Source: Candidatus Omnitrophota bacterium
GTDB taxonomy: Bacteria; Omnitrophota; Gorgyraeia; Zapsychrales; Fredricksoniimonadaceae
Reading direction: 5' to 3'
DNA length: 5,143 nt
NCBI GenBank assembly: GCA_017987425.1
Contig: JAGNTT010000139.1
Coordinates: 1-5,143 of the forward strand
Below are positions 1 to 5,143 of the stretch, in pieces; within the stretch, counting starts at the first letter, position 1; each line of letters begins with the position of its first letter. A model generated the notes under the pieces. It saw only the letters and a list, made by a program, of their open reading frames with translations, did no database searches and was not told the DNA's origin. A program made the translations under genes and the position numbers.

Positions 1-283
1 CATCCTGCAGTACTGTTCCTTTACCTCCAAGGACATTCCGTTCATTGCGGAAGTCAATTCCGACAAGTTCGGAAGGTTCACGCCGGGGACGGGGATTCCG
101 ATCATATCCGAACAGCAAGCCAAAGACTTGAAGCCTGATTATTTGCTCGTTCTGCCATGGCATTTTAAAGATAATATTGTGCAAAGAGAAAAAGCGTATT
201 TGGAGAGCGGCGGCGCTTTGGTCTTTCCTTTGCCGCGGATCGAAATCGTCACTCAACAAACTCCAGATGCCAGCGCTTTATGA
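1..283 (+). CDS. Sugar C-methyltransferase, C-terminal part (5' end outside window)
   Basis: The gene enters from the left edge. Reading from base 2 gives 93 residues with no stop before the TGA at 281-283. The visible protein matches the C-terminal domain of SAM-dependent sugar C-methyltransferases (the TylC3/NovU/TcaB9 type). Recognisable pieces are the stretch EVNSDKFGRFTPGTGIPII, then KPDYLLVLPWHF, an REKAYLESGG segment and a closing FPLPRIEIV. In this family the enzyme adds a methyl group to a carbon of a nucleotide-linked 4-keto sugar in the cytoplasm, giving a branched-chain sugar. The zinc-binding N-terminus, the SAM-binding core and the catalytic Tyr/His region lie upstream and cannot be checked. 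The stop overlaps the next start by four bases (ATGA), so the two genes are probably translated together and may act in the same pathway. Family assignment is firm; substrate and methylated carbon are unknown. Confidence 0.88.
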   Translation, partial: ILQYCSFTSKDIPFIAEVNSDKFGRFTPGTGIPIISEQQAKDLKPDYLLVLPWHFKDNIVQREKAYLESGGALVFPLPRIEIVTQQTPDASAL

Positions 284-1227
284 AGAAGGCAGTGATTGTC
301 GGATGCGAAGGACAAGATGGTCGTCTTTTATGGCAGCTCCTGGAGCGTAAGGGGTACCGCATTCTTGGGATCACCCGAAGTGGAACTAAAGCCAACTTCG
401 CCCGTCGTCAGACCAAGATCAAAATCCAGAACGAAAAAGACATCAATACATGCGTCCGGGTTTTTCAGCCCGACGAGATTTATTATTTAGCCGCCTATCA
501 TCATTCGTCCGAGAATTTAGAAAACGATTTGCTCCAGCTTCTCCGCCGTAGTTTTTCCGTCCACGTGGAAGGTTTCTTGAATGTTTTAAATGCCGTGCGT
601 CTTCAGGCGCCGCGGTGCAGGGTTTTTTATGCCGCTTCCTCGCATATTTTCGGAGACGTGCGTTCTGTTCCGCAGAACGAATCGACGCCGATGAACCCTA
701 ACTGCGCATATGGTTTGACCAAAGCGGCCGGAAGGGGTCTATGCGGACTTTACCGGAAGCAGCACGGTCTGCATGTCAGCACAGGCATTCTCTACAATCA
801 TGAGTCGCCTTTGCGCGGACCTCAGTTTATTTCTCAAAAGATAGTGCGTGCCGCCTGGGCAATCAAGCAGGGCCGGCAGAAAGAACTCGTTCTCGGCAAC
901 CTGAAAGCCAAGGTGGATTGGGGTTACGCCGGCGATTATGTGGAGGCGATGTATAAAATTCTGCAGGCGGGTCAACCGGATGATTTCATTGTTTCAAGCG
1001 GCGCCCTTCATAGCGTGAAAGAATTCACCCAGGGCGTATTCGGTTATTTGGGTCTTGACTACAGACAGTATGTGCGGGAAAATCCGGCATTACTTAAGAA
1101 ATCGACCGGCCGTCAATTCTTTGGCGATCATTCCAAATTGACCAGAGTCACAGGGTGGAAACCAAAAGTGGGTTTTAACAAATTAATATCCATGATGGTC
1201 CAAGCGGGAGCAAAGGCAGATGCCTGA
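280..1227 (+). CDS. GDP-mannose 4,6-dehydratase-family SDR with altered active site
   Basis: This 315-residue extended short-chain dehydrogenase/reductase is presumably cytoplasmic and acts on a nucleotide sugar. The N-terminal Rossmann motif is G8-C-E-G11-Q-D-G14, the GxxGQDG form typical of GDP-mannose 4,6-dehydratases. The YxxxK pair is Y144/K148. The family signature NHESP is at 172-176, followed by GNLKAKVDWGYAGDYVEAM at 206-224, a DDFIVSSG segment and a C-terminal GDHSKL...GWKP segment. These place it in the GMD family, although it is somewhat shorter than typical members of about 340-370 residues. Where GMD has Thr-Ser-Glu (as in STSELYG), this protein has S120-S121-H122. The glutamate assigned as the general base for dehydration is therefore missing. 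It may be a 4-ketoreductase or epimerase rather than a true dehydratase; that is inference. The ATG overlaps the upstream stop and has no obvious Shine-Dalgarno. No earlier start is preferred because the Rossmann strand begins at residue 3. Confidence 0.9.
   Translation: MKKAVIVGCEGQDGRLLWQLLERKGYRILGITRSGTKANFARRQTKIKIQNEKDINTCVRVFQPDEIYYLAAYHHSSENLENDLLQLLRRSFSVHVEGFLNVLNAVRLQAPRCRVFYAASSHIFGDVRSVPQNESTPMNPNCAYGLTKAAGRGLCGLYRKQHGLHVSTGILYNHESPLRGPQFISQKIVRAAWAIKQGRQKELVLGNLKAKVDWGYAGDYVEAMYKILQAGQPDDFIVSSGALHSVKEFTQGVFGYLGLDYRQYVRENPALLKKSTGRQFFGDHSKLTRVTGWKPKVGFNKLISMMVQAGAKADA
1206..1210 (+). promoter_or_regulatory. Ribosome binding site for the GT2-methyltransferase fusion gene
   Basis: GGGAG lies nine bases before the ATG at 1220, inside the end of the preceding SDR gene. 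It supports the start at 1220, which overlaps the upstream gene by eight bases. No other in-frame ATG occurs before the GT2 core motifs. Confidence 0.6.
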
Positions 1228-2755
1228 CGGAAATATTCTGGTTTTTATTCCGACCTACAACGAGGCCCAAAATGTCCGTACGATTTACGGTCAGCTTAAA
1301 GCGCTGGGCCTGAATTTTGATATCCTGTTTCTCGACGACAATTCGCCCGACGGGACAGGCGCTATTATCGATGAGCTGGCGGTAGGGGATCCGCGCCTCA
1401 GCGTCATTCACCGTCAGGGCAAAAGGGGAATCGGCAGCGCGCATCAGGACGGCATCCGCTGGGCCTACGAGCGCGGTTACGCCACGCTCATTACCATGGA
1501 TTGCGATTTTTCCCATTCGCCGGAATATATCCGTAATTTTTTGGCGCTTTCCGATCAGGCGGATATTGTCGTCGGGTCCCGTTATATGGAAGAAGGAAGC
1601 CTCGATCAATGGAACTTCTACAGAAAATTTCTCACCTACATCGGGCATTTTCTGACGGATGTTCTCTTAAGAATGCCCTATGATGCTACGGGTGCTTTCA
1701 GGCTCTATAATCTGCGACAGATTCCCCGCGGTGTTTTTACACTGGTGCGTTCCTCGGGATATTCGTTCTTCTTCGAAAGTCTTTACATCATGTTTCTCAA
1801 TAATTTTTCGGTCAAAGAGTTTCCCATCAAGTTGCCGGCGCGCACGTACGGCCATTCCAAGATGACGCTTAAGGGGGCCATGCGAAGTTTTATGCATTTA
1901 GTGCGCATTTGCATTCGCACATGGACCCGTCGAGATTCCTTTATTTATTCCGAGCCGTTGCCCGCGGACTTCAAAATGTTTCATGGAACGGATAATCCCT
2001 ATCTTTCCAAAGGAGGGCTCAGTCCGCTCAAGGTCCAGCAAGACTGGGACGTATACTGGAACAAGGAGCGTAAGTCGGAGAATGTGCTGTATGATCTTAT
2101 TGCTGTGTTCTATAGAGTTTTTATTATCCGCAGAATTCTGGACCATTTCACCCGCAAGCATTTTATAAAAGATTCGATGGTGCTGCATGCCGGATGCGGA
2201 AGCGGCCAGGTGGATGAAGGAGTGGCCCGGTGGGTCAGACTTTCGGCGCTCGACATTTCAATCAAAGCCCTGGAGATCTATAAGAAAACGAACCCGACCG
2301 TCAGAGACATTACCCACGGTGACATTTTTAATATTCCTTATTCGGCGAATGAGTTTGACGGAGTTTACAATCTCGGCGTCATGGAGCACTTTACTGAGGA
2401 AGAGATTGCCCGGATTCTCGGTGAATTTAACCGCGTGCTTAAAGCTTCCGGGAAAATGGTCATTCTCGTACCTCCGGAAAACGGATTAAGCGTCATCTTT
2501 CTCAAAGGTGTTCATTATTTTTTAAATGATATTCTCAAAAAGAAAGTGCAACTGCATCCTCCGGAGATCAGCCGTCCGAGAAACAAGACGCACGCTCGAC
2601 AGATATATGAACAGCACGGCCTCAGAATGGTCGATTATTATTTCGGCCTTATGGATGTCTTCACATACGCGGTGATCGTTTTGGAGAAACCTGATCAGAG
2701 CTCAGGGCAAGTTGATAAAACCAACACGACGCCCGTCGACCAACCCAAATTGTAG
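1220..2755 (+). CDS. Fusion: polyprenyl-phosphate mannosyltransferase-like GT2 plus SAM methyltransferase
   Basis: A 511-residue protein with two enzyme domains in one uninterrupted frame. Residues 5 to about 235 form a GT-A family 2 glycosyltransferase of the dolichyl/polyprenyl-phosphate mannose synthase type: PTYNEAQNV at 11-19, DDNSPDGTG at 39-47, a DxD metal site D94-C-D96, GSRY at 119-122, DATGAFR at 155-161 and R208..GHSKM. Such enzymes move a sugar from a nucleotide donor to polyprenyl phosphate at the inner membrane face. Residues about 275-490 form a class I methyltransferase: the SAM loop VLHAGCGSGQ at 321-330, acidic D345 in the next strand, and NLGVMEHF at 384-391. No extended hydrophobic membrane segments such as GtrA-type anchors are evident. 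A polar tail of about 20 residues (from 491) ends the protein. Internal Met253 has no Shine-Dalgarno, so a separate methyltransferase product is unlikely. Sugar, acceptor and methylation target are unknown; C-, O- or N-methylation cannot be told apart. Confidence 0.9.
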   Translation: MPDGNILVFIPTYNEAQNVRTIYGQLKALGLNFDILFLDDNSPDGTGAIIDELAVGDPRLSVIHRQGKRGIGSAHQDGIRWAYERGYATLITMDCDFSHSPEYIRNFLALSDQADIVVGSRYMEEGSLDQWNFYRKFLTYIGHFLTDVLLRMPYDATGAFRLYNLRQIPRGVFTLVRSSGYSFFFESLYIMFLNNFSVKEFPIKLPARTYGHSKMTLKGAMRSFMHLVRICIRTWTRRDSFIYSEPLPADFKMFHGTDNPYLSKGGLSPLKVQQDWDVYWNKERKSENVLYDLIAVFYRVFIIRRILDHFTRKHFIKDSMVLHAGCGSGQVDEGVARWVRLSALDISIKALEIYKKTNPTVRDITHGDIFNIPYSANEFDGVYNLGVMEHFTEEEIARILGEFNRVLKASGKMVILVPPENGLSVIFLKGVHYFLNDILKKKVQLHPPEISRPRNKTHARQIYEQHGLRMVDYYFGLMDVFTYAVIVLEKPDQSSGQVDKTNTTPVDQPKL

Positions 2756-2777
2756 ACGTGATGTCGGTTTAACTCTC

Positions 2778-2782
2778 GGGAG
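2778..2782 (+). promoter_or_regulatory. Ribosome binding site fixing the start of the second SDR
   Basis: GGGAG precedes the ATG at 2787 with a four-base spacer. This ATG opens directly on the Rossmann strand (MILVTGATGFIG). It is preferred over the in-frame ATG at 2712, which would overlap the upstream gene by 44 bases and add 25 polar residues that look unlike the family. Confidence 0.6.
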
Positions 2783-2786
2783 CACT

Positions 2787-3815
2787 ATGATTTTAGTCAC
2801 CGGCGCGACCGGATTTATCGGCAGACGTTTGGTTGCACAGCTCATTGAATCTTATGACCGTGCCGAGATCGTATGTCTTGTGCATCCTGAGTGTCATTCT
2901 CCGAAGGAAAGAAGCGGTCGTGATAATTTAACGCGTTTAGGTCTTACGGTCGTCGAAGCAGACCTCCTGACCGGACGGGGCCTGGAGCGATTGCCTAAGT
3001 CTCCTAACTTGGTTTTTCATCTGGCTTCCTGTACGGATACATCGCATCCGGATCACAGCATCAACGATGTCGGTACAAAGAATTTGCTTGAAGCTATCGG
3101 TCCTTTGCTCAAGGGGACGCATTTTATATTCACCAGCACTATAGCGGTCAACGACGGCCGGAGTGATCAGTCACGGCCGATGACGGAGAATGTCTCATCG
3201 GTGGGAAGGCCCTATCATATTTATGGACGCAAAAAACTCGAGACTGAGCAATATCTGACTCAACAGGCAAAGCAAAGCGGTCTTGCTTTGTCGATAGTAC
3301 GCGTCTGCGGTGTTTTAGGAGCGGATGCGATTGAGAAAGGGCTGTATACATCTCTGCGTCATTTGGTGCTGAAGAAATCGATCCTGGCGCGTTTCAATTG
3401 GCCGGGCCGGATCAGCTGCATGTATGTTGAGGACATGGCCTGGTTTATCCAGGAAGTGTCAAAGAATCCGCCTGCTCAGGGAACGCATGAATTATATATT
3501 CCAAGCGTTGAAGCCCCCACGGTGGCCCAGATGGCGGAAGCCTATGCGCGTGCGTTCGGTATGGATTACCGTCCGATCAAGGTGCCCGGCTTTCTGTGGA
3601 AATGCCTGGAATGGATAACGGGCTTAAAACGTTTTTGGGAAAAAATTCTTCCGCATAAACTTTATAACACCGTATGGCAGGCGAATATTCTCGTCGGACA
3701 GGGATATTGGAATGAATCGGTTAAACTGGCCAAAATCGCCGGTAACCGTCGCCTGACCGGATTTGCCGAGTTCGCCCGCATGGTCGCGGCGCAATCAACA
3801 AAGGAAAAAACATGA
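2787..3815 (+). CDS. NAD(P)-dependent epimerase/dehydratase (extended SDR)
   Basis: A 342-residue extended SDR from the preferred start at 2787. It opens with the cofactor loop G6-A-T-G9-F-I-G12. It continues with a VFHLASCTDTS segment at 76-86, an FTSTIAV strand carrying S117/T118, and the catalytic Y146-G-R-K-K150. The RVCGVLG stretch at 172-178 and MYVEDMA at 212-218 are where extended SDRs bind substrate and close the active site. Members act on nucleotide sugars (epimerases, 4-ketoreductases, dehydratases) or on lipid or steroid-like substrates in 3-beta-HSD-like branches. The C-terminal third (about 265-335) is rich in Trp, Leu and Lys and may form a lipid- or partner-facing surface, which is inference. 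The ST pair lacks the Asp-Glu typical of dTDP-glucose dehydratases, so a reductase or epimerase is more likely. It follows the fusion gene by 31 bases and shares an ATGA overlap with the next gene. Substrate unknown. Confidence 0.87.
   Translation: MILVTGATGFIGRRLVAQLIESYDRAEIVCLVHPECHSPKERSGRDNLTRLGLTVVEADLLTGRGLERLPKSPNLVFHLASCTDTSHPDHSINDVGTKNLLEAIGPLLKGTHFIFTSTIAVNDGRSDQSRPMTENVSSVGRPYHIYGRKKLETEQYLTQQAKQSGLALSIVRVCGVLGADAIEKGLYTSLRHLVLKKSILARFNWPGRISCMYVEDMAWFIQEVSKNPPAQGTHELYIPSVEAPTVAQMAEAYARAFGMDYRPIKVPGFLWKCLEWITGLKRFWEKILPHKLYNTVWQANILVGQGYWNESVKLAKIAGNRRLTGFAEFARMVAAQSTKEKT
3801..3805 (+). promoter_or_regulatory. Ribosome binding site for the acyltransferase
   Basis: AAGGA sits six bases before the ATG at 3812, within the last codons of the upstream SDR. 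Together with the ATGA stop/start overlap it supports this start and translational coupling. Confidence 0.65.
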
Positions 3816-4387
3816 GTTTGATCAGCGAAGGGACCGCTTTTATTCAACGCAACGGGATCGTGTCGGTTTTTGTCCATTTGATCGAGATTTATCTTGGCGC
3901 GTTTTTCCGTATTTTTCCTGGCCCTGAAGGTTTAATCCTCCGGGGTTTGTTGTACCGGTGCATTTTTAAATCCTGCGGGCCGGATCTGTTGATTTATCCT
4001 TCCGTCTATATTATTTTCTCCCGCCATATTAAGGCCGGACGCCGTCTGGCCGTCAACATCAATACTTATCTGGATGGAAGAGGAGGGATCACGATCGGCG
4101 ATAATGTCTTGATCGGCCCCAATTGTGTGATCGCAAGCTGCGAGCATTCCTTTGGTGATCCGCATGTGCCGATCTGCAGGCAGCCCGTGAAATACGCGCC
4201 CATCACGATCGGTAACGACGTTTGGATCGGGGCCAATGCATTTATCAAATGCGGCGTCACGATCGGTGACGGTTGCGTGATCGGGGCCGGCAGCGTCGTT
4301 ACGAAAGATGTCCCTGCGAACGCCATCGTCGGCGGAGTTCCGGCGAAAGTCATTAAATTTCGTGACAGGCAAACACTTCAATCATAA
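3812..4387 (+). CDS. Hexapeptide-repeat (left-handed beta-helix) acyltransferase
   Basis: A 191-residue acyltransferase of the WbbJ/maltose-acetyltransferase-like superfamily. These transfer an acetyl or other acyl group from an acyl-CoA or similar donor to a sugar hydroxyl or amine, usually as trimers. Residues about 1-55 are a helical, moderately hydrophobic N-terminal segment (IEIYLGAFFRIFPGP, then LLYRCIFKSCG) common in polysaccharide-locus members. The coil region begins near residue 60 and runs through TIGDNVLIGPNCVIA at 94-108, TIGNDVWIGANAFIK at 132-146 and TIGDGCVIGAGSVVT at 150-164. It ends in the family cap VGGVPAKVI at 173-181. H112 in the CEHSFGDP loop matches the general-base histidine of the family. 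The gene overlaps the upstream SDR stop by four bases and is followed after 14 bases by the membrane-protein gene. It probably O- or N-acylates the sugar made or transferred by this cluster; the acceptor cannot be identified here. Confidence 0.92.
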   Translation: MSLISEGTAFIQRNGIVSVFVHLIEIYLGAFFRIFPGPEGLILRGLLYRCIFKSCGPDLLIYPSVYIIFSRHIKAGRRLAVNINTYLDGRGGITIGDNVLIGPNCVIASCEHSFGDPHVPICRQPVKYAPITIGNDVWIGANAFIKCGVTIGDGCVIGAGSVVTKDVPANAIVGGVPAKVIKFRDRQTLQS

Positions 4388-4401
4388 AAGGTTCACTGGA
4401 T

Positions 4402-5143
4402 ATGCCTTGTACGGGCTTGAACAATAAACTTCAAGTTTTGCCTTTGTTTGTTTCCGTTTTAGTTGTTTTGATCGGCTATTTCGGTTTATTTACAGGAAAG
4501 ACTTTCTTTAATCATGAAGACTGGACGGCGGTATCCAATCATACGGCGGGCAACAAGGATTCGAATGGATGGAGAGCCGATAAAGGGCTGGGGCTTTCCT
4601 ATTTTTACGGTGATCCCGGGATGTGGCATCCCTGGGCGATCTTCAGTTTTCTTGAGCGTGTTCTTCCGACGCGCGAGGCCGCCTATGAAGTCAGTGTTGT
4701 GCTTCTTGATATCGCCGCGGTCATCATCGTGTATTTTTTTGCCTTGCGTTTTTTTCCTCAATTCAATCCGTGGGTTGTGGCCCTGCTTGCTCCGCTGACG
4801 GTTTTTTGCTTTGAGGCGCCGTCCAATCATTATTCCAGGGCGTTCATTTCGCTGATAGCGGCTTTTCCGCTGGTCATTTGGCTTTTGTATGCGTACTTTC
4901 AGCGTCCGCGGTGGATTCATATTTTTCTGTTTGCCTGCTTGCTTTGGGCGGTTGCGTTCCTGGGGAATGTGTGGTCGATGACCCAGGTTTTGATGATCGG
5001 TTTTGTGTTCAGTATTGCGTATTATGTGTATCACAAGAATGATGCCGGAAGACAGGTCATGCTGTTCATGCTGATGCATGCGCTGGCTTTACCCGCGGTC
5101 GTTGCGCTGGGGGCCTGGGTCTTTTATTCGTTCGGACTGGATC
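4402..5143 (+). CDS. Multi-pass membrane protein, possibly GT-C-type glycosyltransferase (3' end outside window)
   Basis: The frame from the ATG at 4402 stays open for 247 codons to the right edge. A weak Shine-Dalgarno (AAAAGG at 4386-4391) lies ten bases upstream. The protein begins with a probable membrane helix at about 12-32, followed by a polar loop of about 60 residues containing FNHEDW at 36-41 and GDPGMWHPW at 70-78. Further likely membrane helices lie near 96-116, 122-138, 147-166, 171-190, 195-210 and 218-243. A first helix followed by a non-cytoplasmic loop with acidic residues (here E39, D40) is the general layout of GT-C polyprenyl-phosphate-sugar-dependent glycosyltransferases. 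The upstream GT2 domain could supply their donor. That link is inference: I do not recognise a specific family, and the C-terminal portion is missing. A different polytopic protein of the cluster, such as a polymerase or a membrane protein of unknown role, is also possible. A 594-base open frame on the opposite strand is an antisense shadow. Confidence 0.8.
   Translation, partial: MPCTGLNNKLQVLPLFVSVLVVLIGYFGLFTGKTFFNHEDWTAVSNHTAGNKDSNGWRADKGLGLSYFYGDPGMWHPWAIFSFLERVLPTREAAYEVSVVLLDIAAVIIVYFFALRFFPQFNPWVVALLAPLTVFCFEAPSNHYSRAFISLIAAFPLVIWLLYAYFQRPRWIHIFLFACLLWAVAFLGNVWSMTQVLMIGFVFSIAYYVYHKNDAGRQVMLFMLMHALALPAVVALGAWVFYSFGLD

Noticed and set aside
1175..1648. A 157-codon minus-strand open frame across the GT2 start.
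   Set aside because: It overlaps the strongly supported GT2 motifs on the + strand and shows no family features of its own.
1976..2755. A separate methyltransferase gene starting at internal Met253 of the fusion protein.
   Set aside because: No Shine-Dalgarno precedes this ATG, and the frame runs from the GT2 domain into it without a stop.
2712..2786. An upstream in-frame ATG that would lengthen the second SDR by 25 residues.
   Set aside because: The extension is polar, overlaps the previous gene and precedes the normal Rossmann start. The ATG at 2787 has its own GGGAG and begins at the expected first beta strand.
2756..2786. The 31-base gap between the fusion gene and the second SDR as a possible promoter or terminator.
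   Set aside because: No hairpin followed by a T run and no convincing -35/-10 pair is visible; it only holds the ribosome binding site.
4088..4290. Repeated ACGATCGG-containing DNA segments (at 4091, 4205 and 4259) resembling a short repeat array.
   Set aside because: They are in the same reading phase and encode the TIG turns of the hexapeptide beta-helix, so protein structure explains them. Spacing is not regular as in CRISPR.
3932..4381. A 149-codon minus-strand open frame opposite the acyltransferase.
   Set aside because: Its repeated Asp-rich pattern (TDRD, ADRD) is the antisense image of the hexapeptide repeats; the + strand shows a full acyltransferase.
4486..5079. A 197-codon open frame on the minus strand opposite the membrane-protein gene.
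   Set aside because: The translation is rich in Lys, Arg, Gln, His and Asn with no recognisable domain, as expected from the complement of a hydrophobic coding frame. The + strand frame gives a coherent membrane protein.

Overview
The window is a slice of a one-directional bacterial gene cluster for surface-polysaccharide or glycolipid sugars. All six genes are on the + strand. They overlap or lie at most 31 bases apart, and I see no promoter, terminator, RNA gene, mobile element or CRISPR array. The base composition looks roughly balanced between GC and AT. Start sites are a mix of Shine-Dalgarno-led and overlap-coupled. This points to a bacterium making O-antigen, exopolysaccharide or a glycolipid. 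The sequence alone does not fix the phylum; a Gram-negative or an environmental uncultured lineage is only a guess.

Layout: (1) positions 1-283, the C-terminal end of a sugar C-methyltransferase; (2) 280-1227, a short-chain dehydrogenase/reductase of the GDP-mannose 4,6-dehydratase family, in which the usual catalytic glutamate position is a histidine; (3) 1220-2755, a fusion of a polyprenyl/dolichyl-phosphate mannosyltransferase-like GT2 domain with a class I SAM-dependent methyltransferase; (4) 2787-3815, a second extended SDR (NAD-dependent epimerase/dehydratase type); (5) 3812-4387, a left-handed beta-helix (hexapeptide-repeat) acyltransferase; (6) 4402 to the window end, the N-terminal part of a multi-pass membrane protein with a first-loop acidic motif, possibly a GT-C-type glycosyltransferase.

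How they may work together (inference): the C-methyltransferase would act on a nucleotide-linked keto sugar. One or both SDRs would epimerise or reduce that sugar. The GT2 domain would move a sugar to polyprenyl phosphate at the membrane. The fused methyltransferase and the acyltransferase would decorate the sugar or glycan. The membrane protein could use lipid-linked sugars outside the cytoplasm. A branched, acylated or methylated deoxysugar is therefore a reasonable product class, but the exact sugar cannot be read from this window. I see no defence system, toxin system or regulatory RNA. The most noteworthy items are the domain fusion and the altered active site in the GDP-mannose-dehydratase-like protein.
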